The notes: generated by a model not told the origin, from the letters alone. 36,207 bases of DNA from JBDRLH01 sp043813215 (GCA_043813215.1 JBDRLH010000003.1:1-36207), one strand, 5' to 3'; shown: positions 15,135-23,453, numbered from the stretch's first letter. Translations and numbers: made by a program.

Positions 15135-15983
15135 ATGGAGAAAGTTTTAAGAAATAAAATTCTATATAGAAGCGGGCCGGGACCGGCTGATTTTTGCGTT
15201 AATTATATTGAGGGCTGTTTTCACGGCTGCCGGTTTCCCTGCTATGGCATGTTGATGGAAAAAATGCGCGGCAAGATTAAAAATTATAGCGATTGGATTA
15301 GGCCGAAATTAGTGGCCAATGCTTTAGAATTATTAAACAAAGAGCTGCCCAAGTTTAAAAATAAAATAAAATCCGTCCATCTTTGCTATTCAACTGACCC
15401 CTTTATGCAAAAACAATCGGAAATTAGCAAGATGACTCTTGAGATAATAGAGAGGCTGAATCGTGAAAATGTAAAATGCGTAGTCCTGACAAAAGGAATT
15501 TTGCCAGCTTGTTTGGCCGATATTAAAAAATACGGAAAAAATAACGAATACGGCATAACCCTCGTTTCTCTAGATAAAAAATTTAAAAAACAATTTGAGC
15601 CGCATGCCGCCTCTTATGTCCGGAGAATAAAAGCATTGAAATTTTTACATGACAAAGGATTAAAAACCTGGGTTAGCATGGAGCCGTACCCGACGCCGAA
15701 TTTAGCGAAGCAAAATTTAACGGAGATTTTAAAGAAGATTAAATTTGCCGACAAAATAATATTTGGCAGATTAAACTATAACATCAAATCAGCCCAATTT
15801 ATCGGCAACGGCGATTTTTACCAAAAAAATGCAGATTTGGTAAAAAAATTTTGTATAAAAAACAAAATTCAATGCCATATAAAATATGGAACAAGTCAAA
15901 AAAATGATAAAGAAATGAGAAAAATTTTTGGCGGAGAAAAACGAATAAAAAAACTGGCAGGAGTTCTTGCGGTGCCGATTTAA
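15135..15983 (+). CDS. Radical SAM protein, SplB-like, with C-x3-C-x3-C cluster motif
   Basis: A 282-aa protein related in layout to the spore photoproduct lyase-like group of radical SAM enzymes: NYIEGCFHGCRFPCYGM near the N-terminus, then LCYSTDPF (strand 2), VVLTKG, TLVSLD, and a strand with WVSMEPYPTP. The three cluster cysteines are Cys28, Cys32 and Cys36, a C-x3-C-x3-C spacing instead of the usual C-x3-C-x2-C. The substrate is not known. It starts 3 bases after the helicase stop and shares a transcript with it. Its stop overlaps that of the convergent DHH gene. Confidence 0.8.
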   Translation: MEKVLRNKILYRSGPGPADFCVNYIEGCFHGCRFPCYGMLMEKMRGKIKNYSDWIRPKLVANALELLNKELPKFKNKIKSVHLCYSTDPFMQKQSEISKMTLEIIERLNRENVKCVVLTKGILPACLADIKKYGKNNEYGITLVSLDKKFKKQFEPHAASYVRRIKALKFLHDKGLKTWVSMEPYPTPNLAKQNLTEILKKIKFADKIIFGRLNYNIKSAQFIGNGDFYQKNADLVKKFCIKNKIQCHIKYGTSQKNDKEMRKIFGGEKRIKKLAGVLAVPI

Positions 15984-17491
15984 GCTTCGGGCAGATTTTT
16001 TAAATATTCCAATTCCCTGACCTGCTGCTTTATATTTTCTAAAATAGGATTAAGGTGGGCCGGAGTAAATCTGATGGTGCCGGCGCGTTCATGGCCTCCT
16101 CCCGCCAAACTAGAATGCGGGATGTCTTTTCTGATTCTTTCCATTATTTTTCGGACGGGCAAGATGGGTTTCGTCTCCCTGATGATAATGGAATCAGAGA
16201 GAAATCCCAAAGTAATAACTGGAAAATTTTCTTTACTTACGGCGGTTGTGTCATGGATCATACCCACAACCTTTCCGGGATTGGGATAGGCAAATCTCAT
16301 GGTATATTTTTCAATATCAAGGGTGGACAGCATCACCCCGTTTATATTCTGCGTTCTTAAATAAGGAAGAGTGCTTTCTAGCTGGGTATCAACGCTTTTT
16401 CTTACTTCCTCGTCTATTATTTCCACTAATTTGTGATTTTCGTATAATGATTCAAAAAGACCCTTTCCAGCGTTGAATTTCAAATGATAGGCGACAAAGT
16501 CAATGGCTGTGCCAATTTCTTCTAAATGTTTTTTTGAAACCCCGCTGTTTTTTATGTATTTATCCAGCTCTTCGGCGGAAGACCTGTCGCTGATGCCGGC
16601 CACTGCCGGTAAAAGAGGATGCTTATATTCTTCATTGATCCATCTGCCTATTTCGTAAGCCAGCATACCTGCGCAGGTTTGGCTGTCTAAGCCTTCAAGA
16701 TAGGGGTTCAAATGAAGAGAAATATATGGATCAACCAGCGCTTTTTTATTTTGGACAGGCCCAGGATTATGATGGTCCACGACAATTGTTTCAAAGCCGA
16801 GGGACTGCAGGGCTTTTAATCCGAAAGCATCTTCAAAACTTGAGCCGTTATCCAAAACAATGATGATCGGTTTTCTTTGGCCGTGTCCCTCGATGATTCT
16901 CTTTATTAAAACAACATCGCGCAGAACATCATTGATATCGTAAAAAGGCGTCCGGCTGGGAGAGCGATAAAGGTTGAATTCCGGGTTGATGCCTATTTTC
17001 TCCATCAGAAGTTTGCAGGATTGCTCAATAGCCATACCGGCGTTGATACCGTCCGAATCCGCATGATGCCTAATGGAAATAGGCTGGTTTTCAAAAATGG
17101 CTCTTCGGATTCTTTTGGCAATTTTGTAAAAATACGGCCTTAATATTTCGTATCTTTCTGATTTAATGCTGAACTTTTTATTTTTCGGCTCGCTGTTTTT
17201 TTCAAAAATTAAATTAAAATTGACATCGGACTTTTTGATGTCTTCCAGTTCCACCTGTAGCTTGCCCGCTCTTTCGCAAGCCATACCTGAAATGAAAACC
17301 GTGTCTCCCATTTGAAAATCGGAATTTTTGATGACGGCGTCAACGTTGCCATAACCGTCGCTGACTGAAAAGATGACCGGTCCTGGCTGGGCTTTTCTGG
17401 TGATTTTTACGTCGCCGGAAAAATAATCACCATCCCGCAGGGAGATAACGTCTTTTGATTGTTTTCTTTGACTCCGAAAATTATTTTGCAC
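15980..17491 (-). CDS. OB-fold DHH-family phosphoesterase, archaeal RecJ-like
   Basis: A 503-aa protein. An N-terminal OB-fold nucleic-acid-binding region (about 18-90: DGDYFSGDVKITRK, VDAVIKN) precedes a DHH domain (about 135-330) and a C-terminal DHHA1 domain with GGGHERAGTIRF. Metal-binding motifs are RHHADSDGINA (I), VLDNGSS (II), and VVDHHNPGP (III, the DHH signature). The layout matches the COG1107-type archaeal RecJ-like exonucleases rather than bacterial RecJ, where the OB fold is C-terminal. It probably degrades single-stranded DNA or RNA 5' to 3', or hydrolyses small nucleotides. Its last four bases overlap the convergent gene's stop. Confidence 0.82.
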   Translation of the reverse strand: MQNNFRSQRKQSKDVISLRDGDYFSGDVKITRKAQPGPVIFSVSDGYGNVDAVIKNSDFQMGDTVFISGMACERAGKLQVELEDIKKSDVNFNLIFEKNSEPKNKKFSIKSERYEILRPYFYKIAKRIRRAIFENQPISIRHHADSDGINAGMAIEQSCKLLMEKIGINPEFNLYRSPSRTPFYDINDVLRDVVLIKRIIEGHGQRKPIIIVLDNGSSFEDAFGLKALQSLGFETIVVDHHNPGPVQNKKALVDPYISLHLNPYLEGLDSQTCAGMLAYEIGRWINEEYKHPLLPAVAGISDRSSAEELDKYIKNSGVSKKHLEEIGTAIDFVAYHLKFNAGKGLFESLYENHKLVEIIDEEVRKSVDTQLESTLPYLRTQNINGVMLSTLDIEKYTMRFAYPNPGKVVGMIHDTTAVSKENFPVITLGFLSDSIIIRETKPILPVRKIMERIRKDIPHSSLAGGGHERAGTIRFTPAHLNPILENIKQQVRELEYLKNLPEA

Positions 17492-17583
17492 TTTATTTTA
17501 TCCGTTTATTGTATAACATTTCTTTTTTTATTTCAACCTTATAGACGAAAAATAACCAGTTCGTCCAAGGGGAAATTTTTTGG

Positions 17584-17589
17584 TATAAT
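17584..17589 (+). promoter_or_regulatory. Extended -10 promoter of the gene at 17620
   Basis: TGGTATAAT contains an extended TGn motif before a perfect TATAAT (17584-17589). The -35 position (17561-17566) reads TCGTCC and is weak, as is common with extended -10 promoters. The predicted start near 17596 leaves a leader of about 24 bases without a clear Shine-Dalgarno site. It should drive the 17620-19522 gene group. Confidence 0.5.
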
Positions 17590-17619
17590 AACTAATTAAC
17601 TAATTAATTTAATAACACT

Positions 17620-17922
17620 ATGAAAAAGATTACGATTGACACTAATTCAATTACCGATTGGCTTTCGTTTCACGATGTGTCCAAACAGGTTTTCGATTTC
17701 CCCCAATCTTACAGGGAGAATATGATCGAATGGGTCGAGGGCATATCTGTCGCCAATAAAGAAGATTTACTGGTGGTAGAGCTCAATAACGCAAAATCTT
17801 TTAAAGAAAGATGCCCCGAACAGTACAAAGCTTTAGTTGACGGTATAGCTTTTGCAAATTATCGCTCGCTGATGATGGAAGGAAGGCCGATTGCCGCTAT
17901 TTCCTTTTTTGATTTTAAGTAA
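17620..17922 (+). CDS. Small hypothetical protein
   Basis: Family not recognised. The 100-aa product is soluble, without signal peptide, membrane segments or cysteine clusters (one Cys). Visible features are an acidic overall character, aromatic-rich ends (ITDWLSFHDV and AISFFDF), and a central VANKEDLLVVELNNAKSF. The reading frame is closed on both sides by good spacing, has a convincing promoter and codon use like its neighbours, so it is likely real. It precedes the MurE-like gene by 14 bases and probably shares its transcript. No function is proposed. Confidence 0.7.
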   Translation: MKKITIDTNSITDWLSFHDVSKQVFDFPQSYRENMIEWVEGISVANKEDLLVVELNNAKSFKERCPEQYKALVDGIAFANYRSLMMEGRPIAAISFFDFK

Positions 17923-17936
17923 TAAGAGAAAAGATA

Positions 17937-19145
17937 ATGATAAAATCTTTGCTTAAGAAAATTTTGCCCGAGTTTTTAATTAGTTGGTACCATTTTAAAT
18001 TAGCTTTACTGGGAGTTTTGATTTACGGATTTCCTTCCCGCAAAATAAAAGTTATTGGCGTAACGGGTACCAACGGGAAGACAACTGTCGTTAGTTTGGC
18101 CACCAAAGTTTTAGAAGAAGCCGGCTTTAAAGTAGCCGCTTTTTCTTCAATTAGATTTAAAATCGGGGAAAAAGAATGGCCGAATAACCTTAAAATGACA
18201 ATGCCGGGAAGACTTATGGTTCAGAAATTATTAAGGCGGGCGGTAAATGAAAAATGCGATTACGCTCTTTTGGAAGTGACTTCAGAAGGGATTAAACAAT
18301 ACCGTCACAAATTCATTGACTTTGAAGCGGCGGTTTTTACCAATTTGACTCCCGAGCATATCGAAGCCCACGGCGGATTTGAAAACTACAAAATTGCTAA
18401 AGGCAAACTTTTTCTAGCGACGGAAAATATCCATATTATAAACGCCGAAGATAAAAATTCAGATTATTTTCTGCAATTTCCGGCAAAAAAGACAATAACT
18501 TACGGAATGGAAAAAGGAGATATCAGTAATCAAAATCTTCGGTTGAGATTAAAATTAATCGGAGATTTCAATATCTATAATGCCTTGGCGGCAATATGCG
18601 TCGGCTTGTCTCAGGGAATTAATTTAGAAATCTGTAAAAGGGCGGTTGAAGAAGTAAAAAGCATCCCCGGGAGGATGGAGGAAGTCATATCTTTTCCTTT
18701 TAAAGTTTTTGTTGATTATGCTTTTACTCCCAATGCTTTGGAAAAAGTTTATCAGACGATAAGAAACGATTCTTTGAAAACGGGAGGCAAGCTGATAGCT
18801 GTTTTAGGGGCTTGCGGCGGAGGAAGGGACAAATGGAAAAGACCAGTTTTGGGAGAAATCGCTGAAAAATATTGTGACAAAATAATTGTGACCAACGAAG
18901 ATCCTTATGACGAAAATCCGCAGGAAATAATAAACCAGGTAGCCGAAGGCGCAGAGGGAAAAGCCGTCAAAATTTTAGACAGGAGAGAGGCCGTAAAAGA
19001 AGCGTTAAAATCATCTCAGCCGGGTGATGCGGTTATTTTTACCGGCAAAGGAGTAGAGCCTTGGATAGTAATGGCAAATGGCAAAAAAATACCTTGGAAC
19101 GAGAAAGAAATTATTCTCGAAGAATTCAAAAAACTTAATTTATGA
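17937..19145 (+). CDS. MurE-like Mur ligase lacking the N-terminal UDP-binding domain
   Basis: Mur ligases couple ATP hydrolysis to amide bond formation in peptidoglycan precursors. The 402-aa protein has the central ATPase domain (GVTGTNGKTT at about 42-51, EVTSEGI, FTNLTPEHIEAH, and the carbamylated-Lys region around YKIAKGKLF) and the C-terminal ligand domain (IPGRMEEV, VDYAFTPNAL, LGACGGGRDKWKR, FTGKGVEPW). MurE is usually 480-500 aa; here a short hydrophobic N-terminal segment replaces the UDP-MurNAc-binding domain. The amino-acid-selecting DNPR motif reads EDPYDENP. The substrate may therefore differ from classical UDP-MurNAc-dipeptide. The stop overlaps the archease start (ATGA), an unexpected link of a cell-wall-type enzyme with RNA ligation. 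Confidence 0.82.
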   Translation: MIKSLLKKILPEFLISWYHFKLALLGVLIYGFPSRKIKVIGVTGTNGKTTVVSLATKVLEEAGFKVAAFSSIRFKIGEKEWPNNLKMTMPGRLMVQKLLRRAVNEKCDYALLEVTSEGIKQYRHKFIDFEAAVFTNLTPEHIEAHGGFENYKIAKGKLFLATENIHIINAEDKNSDYFLQFPAKKTITYGMEKGDISNQNLRLRLKLIGDFNIYNALAAICVGLSQGINLEICKRAVEEVKSIPGRMEEVISFPFKVFVDYAFTPNALEKVYQTIRNDSLKTGGKLIAVLGACGGGRDKWKRPVLGEIAEKYCDKIIVTNEDPYDENPQEIINQVAEGAEGKAVKILDRREAVKEALKSSQPGDAVIFTGKGVEPWIVMANGKKIPWNEKEIILEEFKKLNL

Positions 19146-19522
19146 AATACGAAATATTGGAGCATCCAGCGGATTTAAAAATCAGGGCCTTTGGCAAAAC
19201 CAAAGAAGAAGTTTTTTTAAACATAATGAGGGGAATGACGGAAAATTTAAGACCCGCGGCAGAAAGACACGGGGAAATCATTAACCAAAAATTTAAAGTA
19301 GAGTCGCCTGATCTGTCCGCTCTTTTAGTCGATTTTTTAAGCCAAATTTTATATTTTATTCAAACCCAAAAAATAGCTTATAATAATATAAAATTTGATA
19401 AATTTTCCGATACAGAAATCGAGGGAGAAGTTGAGGGCAAGAAAGTGCGAGGGCTTGGGGAAGACATTAAAGCGGTGACACATTATGACGTTTTGTTTGT
19501 CCAAAAAGAAGACGAAACCTAG
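19142..19522 (+). CDS. Archease, activator of RtcB RNA ligase
   Basis: Archease helps RtcB form and renew the covalent GMP intermediate. The 126-aa protein has the family layout: YEILEHPADLKIRAFGKT at the N-terminus (with the metal-binding Asp), LLVDFLSQILYFIQTQ in the middle and the C-terminal GEDIKAVTHYDVLFVQ. RtcB is encoded 150 bp downstream, which strongly supports the call. The start overlaps the MurE-like stop. The length is slightly short of the archaeal norm of about 140 aa, within family range. Confidence 0.9.
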   Translation: MKYEILEHPADLKIRAFGKTKEEVFLNIMRGMTENLRPAAERHGEIINQKFKVESPDLSALLVDFLSQILYFIQTQKIAYNNIKFDKFSDTEIEGEVEGKKVRGLGEDIKAVTHYDVLFVQKEDET

Positions 19523-19538
19523 GAAGCGACGGTAGTTT

Positions 19539-19567
19539 TTGACATCTAAGCTAAACGCCTTTTAACA
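19539..19567 (+). promoter_or_regulatory. Possible promoter between archease and rtcB
   Basis: TTGACA (19539-19544) lies 17 bp before TTAACA (19562-19567). The -35 is perfect, the -10 weak. If used, the rtcB transcript would start near 19574 and have a leader of about 100 bases carrying the hairpin at 19605-19637. The same bases can pair: CGCCTTTTAA (19556-19565) with TTAAAA and GGCG of 19575-19587, around the unused ribosome-site-like GGAGG at 19581. Confidence 0.35.
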
Positions 19568-19604
19568 CATTAAATTAAAAGGAGGCGATTAATAAATTTT
19601 TAAT

Positions 19605-19645
19605 ATAGGCCAAGCTTTCAAAAAGAGCTCGGCCTATTAATTTTT
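19605..19645 (+). terminator. Hairpin with T-tract in the archease-rtcB gap
   Basis: ATAGGCC (19605-19611) pairs with GGCCTAT (19631-19637); after one mismatch, AGCTTT (19613-19618) pairs with AAGAGCT-side bases (19624-19629), leaving a 5-base loop. The tail TAATTTTT (19638-19645) follows. It looks like an intrinsic terminator lying before rtcB (ATG 19673), so it could end archease transcripts or act as an attenuator in an rtcB leader. Confidence 0.6.
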
Positions 19646-19672
19646 AAAAAATTAAGCTAAGGTGAAAATATT

Positions 19673-21118
19673 ATGATCCAAAAAAAAGATTTTCTTAAAA
19701 TTTCAGATTGGCTTTGGGAAATACCCAAAAGTTTTCGGCAGGATATGCAGGTTCCGGCACGCATTTATTTGAGCGAAACTATGCTCGGCGAGGCTTTCAA
19801 AGACAGATCTCTTGAGCAGCTGGTTAACGTAGCCACCTTGCTCGGCATCCAAAAGTATGCGATAGCCCTGCCTGATATGCACGAGGGCTATTCCAGCCCC
19901 ATCGGCGGAGTAGCAGCCATCAGAACCTCTGATGGCATAATTTCTCCCGGAATGCAGGGATACGACATCAATTGCGGAATGAAGCTTTTAAAATCAAACG
20001 CAACGGAAAAGGAAATACGGCCTTATCTTGAAAAATTGGCCAGTAAGATACAAAAAGAAGTGCCCTCGGGTTTGGGAAAGGGGGGGCAGATTAAACTGGA
20101 CACAAATTCTTTAAACAACATTTTAGAGAAGGGAGCCAAAAGGTTGGTTGAACAAGGATACGGAGAAGAGGAAGATTTGATAAATTGCGAATCAGGCGGC
20201 TGTCTGGATTTTGCTGATTCTTCAACTGTTTCCGACTTTGCCAAAAACAGAGGAAGAGATCAAGTCGGAACTTTGGGTTCTGGCAATCATTTTCTGGAAA
20301 TTCAAAAAGTAGAAGAGGTTTTTGATGAAAAAACGGCAGAAGTTTTCGGGCTATTCCGGGATCAAGTGGTTATTATGATTCATACCGGATCGAGAGGCCT
20401 CGGCCACCAAGTTGCCACCGACTATATTAAAGAATTTATAGGATTGATGGTAAAATATAAAATCAGAGTTTCCGACAGGGAGTTTGCTTGCGTACCTTTT
20501 AACTCGAAAGAAGGGCAAAGGGGGTTGGAGGCTTCAGCCTGCGCAGCCAATTATGCTTGGGCAAACAGGCAAATGATAGCTCATTTTATAAGGAAATCCT
20601 GGAAATCAGTTTTGGGAAGTAATGCGGATTTATTAGAAGCGCTTTATGATGTAGCCCATAATATTATTAAAATTGAAAAATACAACATTAATGGAAGCGA
20701 AACAGAATTGGCGGTTCATAGAAAAGGCGCGACAAGGGCTTTTCCGCCGGGGAGTTTGGAAATTCCGGAAAAATACCGGAAAGCTGGCCAGCCAGTTTTA
20801 ATCCCGGGCAGCATGGGAACCGCCTCTTATGTTTTAACCGGGACAAAAGAAGGGGAGCAGTCTTTTTATTCAACCTGCCACGGAGCCGGCAGGACAATGT
20901 CCAGGCATGAAGCGGCAAGAAGGATGTCAGGTGAAGAGGTGGTAAGAAATCTAAGGGAGAAAGGAATAGTTATTAAATATGACAGTTTCCGGGGAATTGC
21001 CGAAGAGTCGCCAATGGCTTACAAAGACATCAATAATGTTGTCGGGGTTGTCCATGGCGCAGGGTTGTCAAAAAAGGTTGTTAAATTAAAGCCGATAGCC
21101 GTGATGAAAGGAGAATAA
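19673..21118 (+). CDS. rtcB: RtcB-type 3'-phosphate RNA ligase
   Basis: RtcB joins RNA 2',3'-cyclic phosphate or 3'-phosphate ends to 5'-OH ends using GTP and Mn2+. The 481-aa protein keeps the active site: Asp98 and Cys101 in GYDINCG, His206 in GSGNHFLEI, His237 in HTGSRGLGHQ, His329 in DVAHN, and the guanylated His403 in CHGAGRTMSR. The loop DMHEGYSSPIGG corresponds to the usual DVHxGYGxxIGG. With archease just upstream, it forms an RNA-ligation unit that could repair cleaved tRNA, rRNA or mRNA or splice tRNA introns. No intron-containing tRNA is in the window. Transcription may be controlled by the leader hairpin. Confidence 0.96.
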   Translation: MIQKKDFLKISDWLWEIPKSFRQDMQVPARIYLSETMLGEAFKDRSLEQLVNVATLLGIQKYAIALPDMHEGYSSPIGGVAAIRTSDGIISPGMQGYDINCGMKLLKSNATEKEIRPYLEKLASKIQKEVPSGLGKGGQIKLDTNSLNNILEKGAKRLVEQGYGEEEDLINCESGGCLDFADSSTVSDFAKNRGRDQVGTLGSGNHFLEIQKVEEVFDEKTAEVFGLFRDQVVIMIHTGSRGLGHQVATDYIKEFIGLMVKYKIRVSDREFACVPFNSKEGQRGLEASACAANYAWANRQMIAHFIRKSWKSVLGSNADLLEALYDVAHNIIKIEKYNINGSETELAVHRKGATRAFPPGSLEIPEKYRKAGQPVLIPGSMGTASYVLTGTKEGEQSFYSTCHGAGRTMSRHEAARRMSGEEVVRNLREKGIVIKYDSFRGIAEESPMAYKDINNVVGVVHGAGLSKKVVKLKPIAVMKGE

Positions 21119-21160
21119 AATTATACAAATCATTATTAAAAAGTAAAACGTAAAAATATA

Positions 21161-21213
21161 CCTTCTGGATATTTTTGCGGAAAATATCCCTCGGATAATT
21201 TTTCGCCGGAAGG
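21161..21213 (+). promoter_or_regulatory. Structured leader that can mask the ribosome site of the NIF3-like gene
   Basis: CCTTCTGG (21161-21168) is complementary, with one G-U pair, to CCGGAAGG (21206-21213), which contains the ribosome-binding sequence GGAAGG 9 bases before the ATG at 21223. Between them a perfect 9-bp hairpin, GGATATTTT (21167-21175) with AAAATATCC (21181-21189), competes for two bases. Opening the outer stem would free the ribosome site, so a riboswitch- or thermosensor-like control is plausible. No known riboswitch consensus was recognised. Confidence 0.5.
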
Positions 21214-21222
21214 CTCAAAAAT

Positions 21223-22170
21223 ATGAAAATTCAAGAAATATATAATTTAGCCGTAGAAATGGGGGTCAAAGCCGATTTGAGAGGAGAAGGAAGAGTTAAA
21301 AAAAATTTGGATCGCTTAAAGGAAAAATACGGGAAAATGAATAAAGAAGAGAAGTCGGATTTTGATGCAGAAAGATTAAAAAATCCTTATTCAGACACTA
21401 GAATACATTTTGATTCAGGTAAAGATATAAAAAAAATTATGGCCGGCATCGATATCGAAGTCGGGGAATTGCTGCTGGCCGATAAAATCGGAGAAATTGA
21501 TATGATTTTATCGCATCATCCTTTAGGAGGAGCTTTGGCATCTTTGGATGATGTGATGCACCTGCAGGAAGAAGTTTTGGAATTATACGGTGTTTCCATT
21601 AATGTCGCCCAGGGCCTTTTAAAGGAAAAAATCGGAGAAGTTTCCCGCAAAATCAGCCCATCCAATCTTTACCAGGAAATAGATGCAGCCAAGATTTTGG
21701 GCATTTCGCTGATAAATGTCCATACTCCGGCAGATAATTTAGTCGCTTCTTTTTTAAAAAAAGAGATTGAAAACAAAAATCCCGAATATGTGGAGGATAT
21801 TCTGAAGATTTTAGACGGGATTCCCGAATATCAGGAAGCGAAAAGAAAGAAATTCGGGCCGAGCCTATTTTCCGGCCAGCCGGACAATCGCTGCGGCAAA
21901 ATCGCTTTTACAGAAATCACTGGCGGGACCGAAGGCACCCCTAAAATTTATGAAAAACTAGCGACTGCCGGCGTGGGTACCATAATAGCTATGCATCTGT
22001 CTGAGGAACATAAAAAAGAGGCCGAAGCCGCCAACATCAATGTTGTCGTCGCCGGCCACATATCTTCAGATTCTTTGGGCATGAATCTATTTTTGGACGA
22101 ATTAGAAAAGAAAGGGATTGAAATTATTCCTTGTTCTGGCTTGATCAGGATTTCTCGCGCCAAAGATTAG
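21223..22170 (+). CDS. NIF3-like dinuclear metal-centre protein
   Basis: A 315-aa member of the NIF3/YqfO/YbgI superfamily. Metal-site motifs visible are AGIDIEVGELLLADKIG, MILSHHPLGGA (His-His pair) and the C-terminal VAGHISSDSLGMNLFLDELE. An N-terminal extension of about 70 residues (MKIQEIYNLAVEMGVKADLRG...) precedes the core and appears in a subset of the family. The biochemical role of NIF3 proteins is unsettled; GTP cyclohydrolase I type 2 annotations are not well supported. It stands between rtcB and metK with its own structured leader, so it seems separately controlled. Confidence 0.82.
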   Translation: MKIQEIYNLAVEMGVKADLRGEGRVKKNLDRLKEKYGKMNKEEKSDFDAERLKNPYSDTRIHFDSGKDIKKIMAGIDIEVGELLLADKIGEIDMILSHHPLGGALASLDDVMHLQEEVLELYGVSINVAQGLLKEKIGEVSRKISPSNLYQEIDAAKILGISLINVHTPADNLVASFLKKEIENKNPEYVEDILKILDGIPEYQEAKRKKFGPSLFSGQPDNRCGKIAFTEITGGTEGTPKIYEKLATAGVGTIIAMHLSEEHKKEAEAANINVVVAGHISSDSLGMNLFLDELEKKGIEIIPCSGLIRISRAKD

Positions 22171-22237
22171 CGCAAGACTTTCTTTTTTATGATATGCTGG
22201 AAAAGGTGAATTAAAAATAATTTTTACAACAAATATT

Positions 22238-23407
22238 GTGTCAAAAAATTTTGTTTTTACTTCCGAATCAGTAACAGAAGGCCATCCCGACAAAGTAGCT
22301 GATCAGATTTCTGACGCTGTTTTGGACTCTGCCATAAAAGATGACAAATACAGCCGCGTGGGCTGTGAAGTGACGGTTGGTATGTGCTACGCGATTATAG
22401 GAGGCGAGATAACAACAAGGGCCTGGATGGACGTCAATAATTTGGCCCGTGATGTGGTGCGCGATATAGGTTATGACAAGCCCGAATACGGTTTTGATTA
22501 TCATACCCTGACGGTTTTTAACGCCATACACAGCCAGTCTCCGGATATTGCCATGGGCGTGGGAGAAACCGGTTCAAAAAAACAAGGAGCCGGAGACCAA
22601 GGTATGGAAACAGGATATGCTTGCTCAGAAACTCCCGAATTTATGCCCTTGCCCATTATGCTGGCGCACAAACTCACCAGAAAATTAGCCGAAACAAGAA
22701 AAAATAAAACCCTGCCCTTTTTAAGGCCAGACGGGAAATCACAAGTGACTTTATATTATGAAAATGGCCAACCAAAAAACCTGCAGTCGGTGATAGTGGC
22801 CGCCCAGCATGATCCTGAAGTAACCAGAACAAAATTAATAGAAGGAATCATCGAAGAGGTTATTAAGCCCGCTTGCAAAGGATATCTGGACAATAAGACA
22901 AAATTCATCATAAACAATACGGGACGTTTTGTCATCGGCGGACCGGTGGCCGACTGCGGTGCGACCGGAAGAAAAATCATCGTTGATACTTACGGTGGAA
23001 TGGCTCATGTCGGTGGCGGCGCCTTCTCGGGCAAAGATCCGACAAAAGTAGACAGGTCCGGCGCTTATATGGCTCGTTATGTTGCCAAAAACATCGTCGC
23101 TTCCGGCGCTTGCCAGAAATGCGAAATTCAAATCGCTTACGCCATCGGCGGTAAAAAACCGCTGTCTATTAACGTCAATACTTTTGATTCAATTAACGCA
23201 AAGAAATTTCCGAAACTGACCGAAGAAAAACTGCGTAAAATCATTTCGAAAGTTTTTGACCTGACTCCGGGCATGATGATACATGAGCTTAATCTTTTGC
23301 GGCCGATTTACAGAAAAACAGCCGCTTACGGCCATTTTGGAAGAACAGAGCCGGAATTCACCTGGGAGAAATTAGATAAAGTCCATAAAATAAAAGAACT
23401 ATTATAG
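22238..23407 (+). CDS. metK: S-adenosylmethionine synthetase
   Basis: MetK makes S-adenosylmethionine from ATP and methionine, the methyl donor and radical source for several enzymes in this window (Elp3, two radical SAM proteins, the Trm9-like methyltransferase). The 389-aa protein contains FTSESVTEGHPDKVADQISD, the GAGDQGMETGYA loop, and GGGAFSGKDPTKVDRSGAY, all signature motifs with metal and ATP ligands intact. The start codon is GTG at 22238; no ATG lies in a suitable upstream position. It is followed by a strong hairpin at 23416-23444. Confidence 0.98.
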   Translation: MSKNFVFTSESVTEGHPDKVADQISDAVLDSAIKDDKYSRVGCEVTVGMCYAIIGGEITTRAWMDVNNLARDVVRDIGYDKPEYGFDYHTLTVFNAIHSQSPDIAMGVGETGSKKQGAGDQGMETGYACSETPEFMPLPIMLAHKLTRKLAETRKNKTLPFLRPDGKSQVTLYYENGQPKNLQSVIVAAQHDPEVTRTKLIEGIIEEVIKPACKGYLDNKTKFIINNTGRFVIGGPVADCGATGRKIIVDTYGGMAHVGGGAFSGKDPTKVDRSGAYMARYVAKNIVASGACQKCEIQIAYAIGGKKPLSINVNTFDSINAKKFPKLTEEKLRKIISKVFDLTPGMMIHELNLLRPIYRKTAAYGHFGRTEPEFTWEKLDKVHKIKELL

Positions 23408-23415
23408 GTTTATGT

Positions 23416-23444
23416 AAAATCCTCGGGCAAGAACCGGGGATTTT
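23416..23444 (+). terminator. Strong hairpin after metK
   Basis: AAAATCCTCGG (23416-23426) pairs with CCGGGGATTTT (23434-23444) over 11 bp with one G-U, around a 7-base loop. The 3' arm ends in TTTT, so the fold is like an intrinsic terminator whose T-run lies within the stem. It separates metK from the uracil-DNA glycosylase gene (ATG 23454). Confidence 0.6.
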
Positions 23445-23453
23445 AAATTCTCA

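Noticed and set aside
19581..19600. Leader peptide after the orphan GGAGG between archease and rtcB
   Set aside because: No ATG, GTG or TTG lies at a usable distance and stop codons appear at once.
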